From NCBI RefSeq assembly GCF_030272615.1, contig NC_081409.1:241512332-241576331 (forward strand): DNA of 64,000 bases, read 5' to 3'. Below, piece by piece: positions 11,772-23,854 of this stretch. How positions within the stretch are numbered: position 1 is the stretch's first letter; the number at the start of each line of letters is the position of its first letter. Under the pieces are notes generated by a model. It made no database searches and was not told the origin of the DNA. It worked only from the letters and a program-made list of their open reading frames with translations. The position numbers and the translations under genes are program-made. The DNA is from Cryptomeria japonica. Its lineage: Eukaryota; Streptophyta; Pinopsida; Cupressales; Cupressaceae.

Positions 11772-12089
11772 TGTTTGCCCTCTCGGGTAAACGGTTAAAT
11801 GCGGAAAGTAAATGCACAAAACATAATGGAAATATATTAAATAACCAACCTCTGTATTAATTCAATAGTCCATGTACAATAAGTGCTTATAACATTACAT
11901 CTGACACGACTATCATGATCCTTTCGAAGACAAGGTACACAATATATAATACCCGAAGGGGTGCGACACAACCGTCGCGACTCCAACTACCTACCCGTCG
12001 GCCAACTAACTGACCGCCGTAACTCATTATTACCGACGACAACATAAACATAATATAACAACATAACATAATGATTATTCCCGTCAACA
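11772..12089 (-). repeat. 5' LTR of element 1
   Basis: This is the partner of 6168-6485, with three transitions between them by my count. It is followed by the GGTAC target duplication at 12090-12094. In element orientation it is the upstream LTR and should have carried the promoter. I did not identify a convincing TATA box. Confidence 0.96.
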
Positions 12090-12094
12090 GGTAC

Positions 12095-13846
12095 CACCAT
12101 GTATGAGCATCTGTCTTGTACTTATCTCAAAGAGCACAAATGTTATGATCTCGTCCTGTTATGAACCTACCAAATTTAGTCCTAACTTTATCCACCACTT
12201 ACGGATCTCAGAAGATTCTTTGGAATCCATTTTTATACCCATTACAGCTTAATTGTCTCTATATGCTGGCATTCTCCTTGGCAAAGACTTTATTTCCGTG
12301 TTGTAAGATTTGGGAGATAATGCATATGCAAGGGCGTGTTCGTTTTATTGTAGTCGTCAAGAATGTTTTTTTCCTTTCAGGCATCGTCATTTTCTATTAT
12401 GGCCTTCAGTTTTTCTATCATGAAGTCCACACCATAATAGATTTGTGCTAGCTATGTTCACAAACCCAATTATAGTTATGATATGTTTAGTGAAATTCAA
12501 GATGTAGTTCACTCGAGATCACCACCCGTAATTAGGATCAAGGATTTGACTTTGTGAGCCCTTTCTGAATTTTGTTGCCTCCATGCACTCCACTGGTTGC
12601 TAATGGCCATGCTGCTCAATGCTTCTCGCACCTTAAGAAGTCATTTTAGAACAATTGTGTGCAATACAAAACAAATCCCAGCAACCTAATTCAGTCTAAA
12701 AATCAAATTAATGTTGATAACAAATTAAAGTTTAAATAAATAAATGTCATATAAAATAAAATAAAATAAATATTTAAATTTCATAAATTTAACTTTAATA
12801 ATTATAAATTGGAGAATGTTTTGAACATGCCTTGTGACATATGACATTTGGTACGCATATCTGAATCTCCTCACGCTCAATGTATATATTATCACGCACC
12901 CTATCGTATGCCAATCTTTTGCATCATCAATTCAAGGGAGTAGATGATACATGCTGTCCAAAAAATGTGCTCGTACCTTTCCTCCACCAAAGCACATACT
13001 GCCCTATAATATTTTGCATTCTGTTATGACTTGGAGAATATTTTCAGCACCACCATCTCTATGGTCTTGTTGGTTAACAAATTTATCACCTAACTCTATA
13101 TTGTCACGCCCACAAAGGTGATAAATGTAGCCACAGGTGAACCAATCTCAAACAACTATCTACTGACTGATTCTCTGCTTATTTTACAAGGTGGCAGCTA
13201 CCTTCATGAGATTTTCAACAAATAATGAACCATTCATAATTGCTTTTAACCAGAAAGAAAACTAAGGAAAGGCTTTTGACCAGAAAGCTTCAGAAAAGGC
13301 ATACATACAACATGAATCACACTTTTTTTGAATTTTCTAATCCTTAAATAAACCAAAAATCACTACAAAAGTATCATTCATAGATAATACTTTTGCAGTA
13401 ACAGAGATACTTAATCATTCACTCTCCAATATAGATCATTCATCAATAAACCATCCAACACAAACAAAAGAAATATATACACCACAACTCAAAGATCATG
13501 GATAACTAAAACCACCAATGTCTTTCTAAATTGAAATAAACTGAAAAACAGAAATATGCTTAATAAAACAGAAGTTTTTGCTCTAATGAGAAAATCAAAG
13601 GTTGCCCAAAAGATGCTCCATTAAGTTCAAGTCCAACTATTTAAAGCTTAAAAAGTAACGGTTTCTTGAAGACAACCGTTATTTAAAACCGAGTCTTTAA
13701 AAAGGCATATGAGCCAATATAAAAAAAAACAATAAAAACTATAAAATCACAACTGCCGCTCCAACTTCAGAATTTTGGCCGCCAATAACCTCCACTTCCT
13801 ATCGGTCACATGCTGCTTCTTGAGATTTAATTCTCTGCCTGTATTC
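12095..13846. other. Gene-free interval right of element 1
   Basis: The sequence is AT-rich with an (ATAAA)n-like microsatellite near 12751-12775. It has no supported gene. By position, its right part may be the 3' non-coding region of copy A of the single-gene family. I could not align it convincingly with the 3' regions of copies B and C, and no boundary is visible. Confidence 0.5.
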
Positions 13847-15779
13847 TCAGTACCTGCTGATGATTGTGGTAATGCTTATGTTCCTTGGTGTGGCTGTGAT
13901 TTGCAACCTTGTCTTCGACTTAGAAATTGATTTGTCTGTATCAGCCAGGTTTCTGTGTACGCCATCAATTTCAGCTTCAAAGGCTACTGTGTAAGTTTGC
14001 AAATGGCTCAACCTCTTGAACACCTTTGGGGAAATGGTTTGAGGATCTCTGATTTCTTTCTGATAAGTCTCTTTGAACTGATCTAGCATTTGATTAAGCT
14101 CACGTACATTCTCCTCATATCCATCCATTAGATCGACTTCCAAAGCATTAAAATTATCTTTAATCTTTACCAGGTCTTCGAAGTACTGCCCCAGTGCTTT
14201 ATTAATGTCATCTATGTAATTGTCATAAATTTTTACTTTCCAATCCAATGTCTCAAGCCAAGTAGGGTCAATTTCTTTAGGATGCTCCACCAATTTTACA
14301 GTCACTAGCGTAGCATGGCTCATTGAAAGGAGCTCTGTGACCTCTCTTGCAAGCACAAATATACTGTCATGCTCCTTCCAAACTTGTTGTAACCCAACTA
14401 TCAATTCTTTCCTCTTATTTAGCACAGTTACATACAATCTCCTAAATTTGGTGACATAAATGACACCACCTTGATACAATTCATCCATCCACTCGGTGAC
14501 AGCCTTGGCGTATTTGAGATTGCTCTTAATTTTCTGCACATTATCGGGGGCAATTCCCTGCACACTTGAACTTGAGGTTTCCCTTGTGATAGGATTTATA
14601 ATAGACGAAATGAAATCTTTCAATGACTGCACTTGAGACTGTAACTCCAAATTTTCTTTCTTTTGCTCCTTTGCTCTTTTAATTAATTCATTCACTGAAA
14701 AATCAGCATGATAAACATCTCCTTCCAGGGTAGAAGGTCCCATATCCACATGACTGATTTGGTAATCATTCTCTGTTAGTACACCTTCATTCATATCCTT
14801 TATGGGGTCAGCGATTTCTAACAACTAGTGACCAGACATAGAATCAGAGATGATTCGAGACATCCTCTTCGCCTTCTTGGGCTTGCGGGAACTCTGTAGC
14901 AACATGGCGACTGTATCAACTTCATCGGTGGCAAATGTGGTGGTTTTTCTCCTCTTCCCACCTCTGTTTTCAGCCAGGCTGGAGAAGTTGTTTCAACTCT
15001 TGAGTCTCTATTAGCAGTATTGACAGGAGTATTTTGAACACGAAAGGAAGGAATTTCCAATAAATCAAAAAAATAATTATCATTAATTATTTGTTGGTAA
15101 ATGCCCTCAGAATCAAAAAGTGGTGTCTTCCCTTTTGATGACATAGCCTCTTTATCTTGCTCGCAAGCTGATTTGAGTCTGGCTCCAGTTTCCTTGGGTC
15201 TTTCCCCATCACCTCCAGATTGTGATCCTTGACTGGACAATTTAGTAGCAGGTTTGTCTGTTGAAACCTAGACAGAAGTAGCCGAGACAACCACTTGATC
15301 TCTGCGAGATGATGACTTCTGACCTTGTGAGTGGTTAACATGTTGTCTCTACTTTCCATAGAACCAATTGTTGTCCTCATTTTTGTTTTAAAAAATGAAG
15401 GACCATTACATGAAATTTTTGTGAAAAAATGAAAAATTTTACTCTATGGCACGCTTCCCAAGGCATAATTTCGACTAATCCCTAGACTAGCTTAATCTTC
15501 AGTCCATCCTTGAACTACGTTTCGAATTTCGTCAAATTCTGGGTTCGTTTGGTATGCCTTTCCTTCAATTTCGGGTTTTAAAACCCCGACTACAGGGGGA
15601 GAATTTTCTTCCAACTGCAAGTTTTAATGATATTCATTGTTTTGGTCTTTGTAGGGGAATTTTTGACTTATTACATGTGCACTTTTATTTCAAATATGTT
15701 ACTTGTAATTTGTTTTAAATTTCCCCTTTGTTGTTTTTATCTTTTTTATTGTTTTTTGGTCATGTTTAGTTAAAATAGG

Positions 15780-16330
15780 GATTTTTTGGCTCAACTGCAA
15801 GTAAACTTGCAGTTTGTTCAAAAAACCCCTACTTTAATGGTTTTTACATTTAATAAGGATTTTAAATCCCTATTACATATGTGCAAGTATTTCTAACTTG
15901 TTGTAGGGATTTTATTTCCCTTTTACAAGTAATTTAAACTTGCAGTTTGCTCCAAAAAACCCGAATTTGCCTTGTAAGTGCATTTTTGACAATTTTTAAA
16001 CTTGTCATTTGTCCAAAAAATCCCGATTTTGGCTTGGTAAGTGAAAAAGTGAATTTTTAAACTTGCTATTTGTCTTAAAAATCCTGATTTTGCCTTGTAA
16101 GTGAAAAAGTGACAATTTAAAACTTGCACTTTGGTCCAAAAAACCCGATTTTGCTCATAAAGTGCATTTTTAACATTTTAAACTTGCTATTTGGCCAAAA
16201 AAACCCGATTTTGCCTAACATGTTAAAAAAGTGAAATTTTAAACTTGTCATATCCTCCAAAAAACCTGATTTTCATTGTTTCATACATTTTAAACTTGCT
16301 ATTTGTTCCAAAAAACCCGAATTGCAAGGA
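15780..16330. repeat. Degenerate ~60-bp tandem array in the giant LTR
   Basis: The pattern AAACTTGCTATTTG, CCAAAAAAACCCGATTTTG, then CTTGTAAGTG and a run such as AAAGTGACAATTT repeats about eight times with drift in length and sequence. It lies in the presumed U3 region, where such arrays can act as enhancers in other elements. That role is not shown here. Confidence 0.8.
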
Positions 16331-17989
16331 AAAACATGTTTTTTGAAGATTTTTAGCAAATTTTTGTGGAGATTTTTTGGGAGATAGAAGGCGTTTTGGA
16401 TTCCTCCCTATTTTTATGCATTTTCAAACACCTTTCACGCCACATGGAGGTTAAGATTGCTGGTTTTTAGCTTTATAACAGCAAACATGTTTTTGCCAAA
16501 AAACCACGTTTTTCTTCATTAAAAATGCCACGAATCAGCAATGTTATGGATCGTTTTGGCTTGGTATGCTAAGGTATTGAGGTTAGAAAGAGTCTTGGCC
16601 ATTTTCCATGCCATTTCTCATGCATTTGCTGCCATGTTTTTCAGTTTTGGGCATTTTTTCAAAAACGTGGCTAGGGTTTTGGAATACAGTTAATTTCTTT
16701 TTAAGAGATATTCTTTTTTATTTCAAAGATTGATCATCTTTTGGAGAAGCATTTTTCATTTTTAAGAAAGGTATATTCTCTTTCCTTTCTTTCCTTCTTT
16801 TTATTATTTTCTTGTTTTCTTTATTTTCGTTTTACTTGCATTTTTGGCATGTGTTGTTTCTTCCCACAAAAATTGGTTTTTGTGAAAGAAATCTTCCCCT
16901 TGGTATGCAATTGTTGAATTGCATTGTTCTTCCCAAAATTCCTTCTTTACTTGTATTCGGGATTTTTAATCTCGATTACAAGTTCGCTGGAAATTCTTGT
17001 TCTTCCCCTACGGTTAGGGAATTTAACCATTTTTGGTCAAAATTCCAAGTTGAAAAGTGTGAAATACCCCTCCATTTCAAAATCGGGTTTCTAGAACTGG
17101 ATTACATGTTGAAATTTCTTCCCATTTTCTTGAAGATGATCTTCCCAAAATATTTTCATATTCATTTCCATCATTCGTACATGCCATTTCATCCACTCAT
17201 TTCACACTTCCATTCATTTTCCCCATTTAAAGTCTACCTGCAGTCAGCCATCCAAAACCCGAAATTGGTCCAAAATGCACTAAAAAAACACTTGAAAATG
17301 AGTTCTAAAGGTCGAATTACAAGTGCAAACTTGTGTTTACCCATTACACATATGAAGTTGCATGTTTGTTCCCCGCAATTGCAAGTTAATGCTCTTGTTT
17401 TTCCCACACATGTAATGCAGCTTCCAAAACCCGAAATTCACTTGTGAGCCCATTTTTGCATCAATTTCTCTCTTCCCTTGTCAGTCCGGTTTGCACACAC
17501 GATCTACCAAATCAATGGATTAAGGCATGGGCCTTACTTGGCAAGAAGATTTCAAGAATGAAGGATGATACAAAGAAGAAATACAACAACAGTTCATGGT
17601 TGAGAGCATAAAATGCTTTCAAGACAAAGATGGTCATGACATGAAAAGAGGAAGGCAGCCCGTTCCCTCTTGAAAAGATAGTACCACCCCAAGCAAGAAG
17701 ATAAGGATGCAAGTTCCCGTTCCGGTTCAAGATGTCTTTACCAATCCTGAATACTTCAACTTCTAGCATCCTGAAGCGACATGAAGATCATCACAAACAA
17801 AGGATGATGCAGTTAGAGTCGTGTCTTTAGACACATGGAATAATTTTAGTTATGCATTTGTAATTTCGTTTTGACAAGTTACATGTAAAAGTATTTTTTG
17901 TAAAAAGCAAGTTACACATTACTTGCACTTTTGTAATTACATGTAAGGCAACTACAAGTTGTGTCCAATTAGGATTGTAGTTGGAATAA

Positions 17990-18127
17990 GTCTTAGTTAG
18001 TTAGAGTAACTCTTAGTTAGTTAATGAAGTCTCAGTTAGTTATTGAATGAGTCCTGGTGGTTGAGAGAATCTCTCAAGTTAGTTAGGATCCTCCCACCTT
18101 TTTCTCAAGGCTCCTCTTCTATAAATA
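17990..18127 (+). promoter_or_regulatory. Candidate LTR promoter with GTTAGTTA repeats and TATA box
   Basis: TATAAATA at 18120-18127 lies in a C/T-rich context (CTCCTCTTC) typical of plant LTR promoters. Upstream (about 17990-18060) a CTTAGTTAGTTA-like motif recurs about four times. The position inside a TG...CA unit suits a U3 promoter reading rightwards. Transcription is inferred only. Confidence 0.65.
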
Positions 18128-18196
18128 CTGGAGGAGTCTATTGTAATTTATATCTTTTGGAAAGCAAGCAAAAACTCTGCCAAATTTACAGCAAGA

Positions 18197-18661
18197 AGTC
18201 TTTGAGCTTATGTATGTGGATTGAAAGTTTTTTGAAGAATAATAAAGAAGGATTACTCAAGTTTTGAGTCTTTGAGCTACATGTTTGAGTTTGAATATTT
18301 TATTTCTTCTATGCCAAGTGTTTCTAAAGGAGCTTAGTCCAATCTGATTTGAAGTCTTTGAGCTGCAAGTAGAGAAGATTAATTAAAATAGGAAACTCTC
18401 TTGAAGGAGCAACAAGTCTTTGAGCTTGCGTCTATTCTTGAGGAAAAATTACAGTTTGATAAGAAATAGCAGCAAGTCTTTGAGCTTGCATTAGTTCTTG
18501 TCTTTGTGTTGAAAGAATAGATTATTCTAGTCTTTGAGCTGTTATCTTTTATTCGTTGTAAAATTTAGTATAGCAAAGGGTAGATAGGACTTCCAATAGT
18601 CAAGTCTTTGAGCTTGATATTGCTGTCCCGTCTCGAAGGAAGTGACGAAAGTCTTTGCGCT
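18197..18661 (+). repeat. Recurrent 12-mer AGTCTTTGAGCT
   Basis: Exact copies start at 18197, 18267, 18353, 18415, 18475, 18529 and 18603. A variant AGTCTTTGCGCT is at 18650. Spacings of 47-86 bp are irregular and the sequence between copies is mostly unrelated, so this is not a simple tandem repeat. All copies lie downstream of the TATA box, in presumed transcribed leader. Confidence 0.92.
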
Positions 18662-20422
18662 TTTAGAAAACTTCATTTCCTTTCTCTTATTTCACTTGAA
18701 AGTGGTTATTGTTGTTATTCATTCGCTATCCTTTTCTGTGAAGAGAAAAGGATATTGTTTTTATTGAAAAAAGAAGAAAGATTGCTGTCCCATTCCATTT
18801 TATTTTCCAAGTTGTAGTTAGATAGGGGGAGCCTTCCCTTAATTAGGAGAGTTTTTACTCGTGTGCTGTGGTTGAAACCACAATTTTGTATATTTCCCCA
18901 AGTGTACAAAATTTTCAACCAACACCAATCAGATGTTCTTAACACAAAAGTTGTACGGGCCATCAAATCTGAGAGCTCACCTTTTGACTAATCAATCCCA
19001 GGTGGAGCCTTGTTAGCAAGAGTGTGATATTTTGGGTCAAGGATGACCTCATCTTCCATCGCATTATCAGGGATATTAAAGAAATTCCAAAAGCATGAAT
19101 TTGTTGCAGAGTGAGTCTCATGAAACTTCTAAACACCTCAGCATCGTCAGAACAACCTTCCCAAAAATCTTCAATATTTGGCCGGTGCACATAATTCTTG
19201 GCTCCATACAAGTTACGCTTCACATAGCCTTTGCTGTCAAAACTATCCCTGGCTGGCAAGGAATGAAAGTGAAATGCTTCCAAGGTTTTCTCGACTCCTT
19301 TTGCAGCACTATTTGTTTTACAAGAAAAACGAGACATTGACAATGGGAAGGGATATCCCTTTTTTCCCATATTCAAATATTTGGCATTAACCACGACCAT
19401 TTGCTGACAAACCTCCCAGAATACACTAAAATCAGCATGAAAACAGGACAACTTTAATGGAGCTTATTCGAAACCCCCAATTCTGAGATATGTGAATATG
19501 TCAAATTGGGTGTAGAAGCTTCCAAATTCCATCACAAAGGCAGTGGCCTCATGGGAAATCCGCAGTCTGGGATTTCCTTCAAGTTCCTTAACAATTCCCA
19601 TTAGGAAAACATCATTTACGTGGGAAAATGTTTGCATTGCCACCTGCATGGTGACCTGGGGAAATTTTCTGAAAATAGGCATACATGCAGAGGGATGGCA
19701 TTGCAGTTCCAACCCAGGTCAAACAGATTCTCGACTGGCTAGAACATATACTAAGTATGAAGACATGCTAAAGGCCAGAGATTGCTGAAAACTCCTCAAT
19801 TGCTCATTTAAGTGGTAACTAATTATAGAGGCCCAATTGATGGAATTTTGTGGACTGCAAATTACTAAATTGAAGCGGCACATCCAAAATTCAAAAGAGT
19901 CGGCACAGGCATTTCCCTCTACACAATGCAATAAGGCAATAATTTCTAAAATTTATCCCTAAAATGTATTCTTTTTAGTCTGGAGGACGATTGAGACTTA
20001 CCTCCTTTTTCGGATTTCAGCCAAGACCCGACAATGCAGTTTTTGCACCAGTCTCCATGAGCTCGGAAATATTCTTCACTGGCAAAAACAAACATGTCTT
20101 CGGAGGCTTCTTTCTCAGGGAGGCACAGAGCACGGGAAACACTTTTAGAGTTAATTTGTGCAATGACCTTTCCGTCCTCTTTTCAAATTTCTTGTGTCGC
20201 TGGGTCGTATCTTTTAGAACACGCAACAATTAAATCGACAGAGGGCATGACAAGTGGAAAACCAACTGCATAGGCTAAACCACTTTGAAAGATTTTATCT
20301 CGCAACAGGGTCCTTTCTTTGTGTTTGAGATCTCGTAGGAACTCTCCCAGGTTCAAGTGCTCAATCTCTATGTCCTTCACTCCCGCCCAATGGTTTAGGA
20401 TCTTGCTCTGCATGTGCTCCAA

Positions 20423-20911
20423 ATAGATAGCTCACTTCATGAAAGCACTAGTGAACAATGAAATTTGGTTCAAAAAACATTCGCCACCCCGTCAATGTAC
20501 CCATATGATGTGACATGCCTTTAATGTTGTATTTATTTCACTGCTTTGAAAACGGTTTGTTCATCCGCATGTCCTTGATTACAAGGCAAATCAAGGTTAG
20601 TCCGTACAACTGACCCAACACGGTGGCGGCGCCCCGAAATTTGAGCAAGGCTTCACAAGTCGCTCGGTTGCGAAGAACACAAATTTTAGAACTCATTGTT
20701 AGGGTTTTCAGAGTTTTGACAATCTTCGCACGAGCGACCAAAACACAAGACAAAGAGAAAGGTCGAGCGATCGGGGGCTTTTGAAAATCTACAACTCCGC
20801 GACCACGGTTAGAGAAAGTGAAAGATGTGCGACTAACTTTGGAATTACACAAGGACCACGACTTAACACTTAAATTATTGAGGCGAACAAGGAGAACCTT
20901 GAGAAACGGAC
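20423..20911. other. Upstream region of copy A
   Basis: This is sequence upstream of the first recognisable codon of copy A. Open frames here have no counterpart in copies B or C and are probably non-coding leader. Unlike B and C, no GGAC-containing minisatellite is seen, perhaps because the solo LTR at 20917 or other rearrangement separates it. Confidence 0.45.
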
Positions 20912-20929
20912 ATGGATGAAGAGCACACG

Positions 20930-20963
20930 GTTATACTGAGAGGGGGGGGTGAATCAGTATAAC
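20930..20963 (-). promoter_or_regulatory. LTR-end hairpin with G-rich loop (copy 1)
   Basis: GTTATACTGA (20930-20939) and TCAGTATAAC (20954-20963) are perfect complements around the 14-nt loop GAGGGGGGGGTGAA. The structure begins 13 bp from the LTR end. In element RNA it would lie at the U5 end next to the primer site, with a C-rich loop. A second LTR has the same structure with different arm bases (27009-27040). Confidence 0.9.
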
Positions 20964-21175
20964 AACTAATTTTACCAATTTGAACTTTTTCAACTTCATT
21001 CACAAGTATATAAGTTATCTCATAAACATATTCATTGCACACCAATATTCGTATGTGATCTAAATAATATGAACACAAGTAGAACACAAGATATATGCGT
21101 GGAAACCGTTACGGGAGAAAACCATGGTAAATCAATGCTTATATATATATATATTTCTTCTTTTACAATATTTCG

Positions 21176-21350
21176 TAGGCACCAACCTACTAGAGGCACC
21201 AACCTCTAACACTGTTTGTGAGCACCAACCCACAGGAAGCACCAACTCCCAAATCTGAATTTTGTGAGCACCAACTCCCACTTCTGAATTTGTGAGCACC
21301 AACCCACTGGAAGCACCAACTCCCACTTCAGAATTCGTGAGCACCAACCC
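21176..21350. repeat. GAGCACCAAC/AAGCACCAAC repeat cluster
   Basis: A G(A/G)(A/G)GCACCAACYC motif recurs about eight times, mixed with AAATCTGAATTTGT spacers. A reduced version with the same CACCAAC core lies at the equivalent place in the copia LTR at about 27175-27260, so the motif is a conserved LTR feature. Confidence 0.85.
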
Positions 21351-23854
21351 ACTTCACATAAATCTGAAATTCCACCTTTACAATGTTGCTGTAACAACGG
21401 ATGATGGACAATTTGATCTTCTCAAATCTGCATATATTCCTTCCTCACATGCATATACTCTTTTTAATAAATCTGCAACTATTCCTTTCACAAATATATC
21501 TTCTTTCATTCACAAATCTGCTATAATGCCTTTCTCTACAAATCTGCCATACAAACTTTCTTCACAAGAATATCTTTTACAACTACTCTCATGCTGATTC
21601 ATACCTGTTCTATCATTGATTCACTTCAATGTTCTATATTTTTTAATTACCAAATCTGTATATATATACTCTTCCAAATCTTCATTTATTCTTATTCATC
21701 AATCTGCTCATGTATCTGCTTCTTCACTTTCTTATACTGCTGTATATATATGATATACCTTTTTTTTTTAATCACAAACTGTACGCACTTTTTAATCTGC
21801 ACCCAAATCTGATTCATAATCTGCAGCAAGTCTTCATCACTCTCTACTTATTTTTGAATAGTCTTCTTTATGTTCATATCATTCTTGTCACACTTACTAT
21901 ATACTACACAGCTTCAATAGTTACACTCACTTTTTTTTAATCTCTCTCTCTTATATACATTCATGTGTATTCGAAAGGACATATACCTTTTTGAACAAAT
22001 ATCTCTATCTCTTTTTAAATGAGTCGTATCGGAACAATACTAATGACACCTCTTCAATTTAATCTTCTTTTAAAGGTAAACATAATACTTGTTAATTGTA
22101 CCTTTTTGTATATTAAGACTAAACTTTAAAATCATACCTTTAATAAAAGTCTTCTTACAAGGATCGTGTCTCTTCAACAGCCGAATAATTATCGATCATG
22201 ACTTAGTTATGATCTTGTTTAATTATCGAAAGGTATTATCTTTAGTTATCTTTGTTTATCAAAGACTACGTTGGACCACCGATTACTTTTGTCTTGAACT
22301 CCTCGACATTAGAGTTGATATGATTTTGACCATGACAAAAATAAGTCTATCGGTCATATTGTTTCTGACTGTAAGCATCATATTTACTGTTTTGACGGTC
22401 TTGTTATTTTTAACATCTCTTTGGAACATATCAAACATAACCACAATACTTCGTTTCTCATAATACATATCTGGAATATATACTGCTGCACCTATAGTCT
22501 GGTTACCGTCCCTTGGCTTTGACAAGTCGGTCAATATTTGAATGATGTCGTATTTCTTGTGATGATCATTGCTGCCATCTTCTATCTGCTCTACATTAAC
22601 TCATCGTTTCCTTCAATATTGGTCGCTGTTGTTTTAGTGATCAAATCATATATTGTTGCCATAATAAAACATATCGACCACTTCAACATAGTCAATTGCC
22701 ATCACTGTATGTTTGTATATTTATTGCTGCGTGTACCATCATCTATGAGTAATGATCGCTGTTGCTTGATCATATTTTAATCGCACATTTTCACCAAGTG
22801 CATCGGATCAACATAGTAGTTTTATTATAATATTTAACAAAGTCGCTTCTTTGTCTAAGCGCTACCTTCACAATAATCGTAGCCTGTAATGTTATTGTCA
22901 CTGCCACTAATCATCCACAAACTCATACAGTCATCGAATATGACTATATCCTTCCCAAAAAACTTTGATTCGCCGCTCTATAGATCGCTGTCTTAATAAG
23001 TCTTTGGATATCGAACAATACTAATGATTGTTATTGCTGTGCATTATGTGGACCTGTGAGGAAGTCAGCTGCCAATATGTTTTTGTCTTTTAATACTACT
23101 TAATCATTATCGTTGTCTTAGATACTCCAGCGCTACTTCAGCCAGCAGTGATGTTCATGGAATCAATCATCTTCGCTGCTCATAGTAACCTTCGATTTCA
23201 TTATTATCAATGTTATCGGGCTTCTTAGTAATCTCCTCATCTTCCGTTGAAAATAGTCACTGATTGTCATCTTCCATGTAGGCGATTATCTCAGTCTACT
23301 TATCATTATCACCATCTTTGTCCACAAATGCACAATACTTCCTCAAAGAGTTAACCTTGTCGAATATGCCCCTTTATTATATTTTTGTAGACTGTTGGCA
23401 TGAAAATATTTCTTTAATGTTATCATTGATTACTGTTCAAAGACATAGTCGACTATCACATGCCCACAAAATCTGTCATATGCTATGTTTATGCTGTTAG
23501 ACATCAACCATTAACTCATTATGGTTGCTGTTATGTAAATCAGATGTACGCCATTCTGACACTGCTCATTGTCTAATTTTCTTTAATTACCATGCTCACA
23601 GCTTTGTACAGATCTGCTCAATACTTATCAGATATGCTTATATGGTCTGATAATAATACCTTCAGATATGCTTTATATTATACAAATCCACTTGACATTC
23701 TTATGGAATCAATCAACATATTCTGATCTTCTTTCTGACGTGTATGCTGACTTGTCATAACAACTTCATCTTTTATGAATCGCACATATACTCATATCCA
23801 TTGTGAATGTCTTCTTGCATCTTTGACATCAATGACAATATTTCCATCAATGGA

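Larger units (their letters stand above)
6168..12089 (-). mobile_element. Ty3/gypsy (OTA/Tat-like) element 1, deletion derivative
   Basis: Two 318-bp LTRs (6168-6485 and 11772-12089) differ at only three positions that I could find, all transitions. They flank a 5.3-kb interior. The target duplication GGTAC is exact (6163-6167 and 12090-12094). In minus orientation the order is LTR, primer site, pre-gag ORF, gag-protease fused to integrase remnants, a GC-rich repeat spacer, the tail of an extra ORF, polypurine tract, LTR. RT, RNase H and most of integrase are missing relative to element 2 (33165-49495). The near-identical LTRs imply recent insertion, so it was probably already defective and mobilised in trans. 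Confidence 0.95.
15384..18882 (+). mobile_element. 3.5-kb TG...CA insertion, probable giant solo LTR
   Basis: The segment starts TGTTTTAAAA and ends GAAACCACA. It is flanked by an exact 5-bp duplication ATTTT (15379-15383 and 18883-18887), and it interrupts the reading frame of copy A. It has no coding region. A plus-strand TATAAATA sits at 18120, about 760 bp from the right end, which suits a U3-R-U5 layout on the plus strand. I found no internal direct terminal repeats, so a solo LTR is more likely than a complete element. A large non-autonomous element remains possible. Confidence 0.75.
13847..20422 (-). pseudogene. Copy A of the aORF-like single-gene family (interrupted)
   Basis: Minus-strand pieces at 20422-18883 and 15383-13847 reconstruct the gene architecture of copy B. 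The N-terminal part has HLNLGEFLRD and GLAYAVGFPLVMPSVDLIV. The shared-domain part has INWASIISYHLNEQL and SMSSYLVYVLA. The next part has VNDVFLMGIVKELEG and FYTQFDIFTYLRIGG. A SKGELSDLM segment lies just before the insertion. The C-terminal 325-codon frame (14824-13847) has NDYQISHVDMG, matching DDYKITTIEMG of copy B, followed by long coiled-coil-like stretches. Frame changes are frequent and a 3.5-kb insertion (15384-18882) splits the gene. The function is unknown. Confidence 0.8.
20917..23849 (-). mobile_element. 2.9-kb solo LTR of a copia-like family
   Basis: The unit begins TGAAGAGCACACGG and ends TTTCCATCA on the plus strand. An exact 5-bp duplication ATGGA lies at 20912-20916 and 23850-23854. 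Its left end (hairpin, then CACCAACC repeats) and right end (TTTGACATCAATGACAA) match the LTR of the copia element at 26995-28513, which fixes minus orientation. No coding sequence is present. The many small open frames are AT-rich LTR sequence. Confidence 0.85.

Noticed and set aside
18197-18661. CRISPR-like spaced repeats
   Set aside because: The repeat is only 12 bp, spacing is irregular, and the context is a plant LTR leader; no cas genes.
22089-22780. Hydrophobic open frames resembling membrane proteins
   Set aside because: They lie inside the AT-rich 2.9-kb solo LTR and have no motif; T-rich DNA yields Phe/Leu/Ile by composition.
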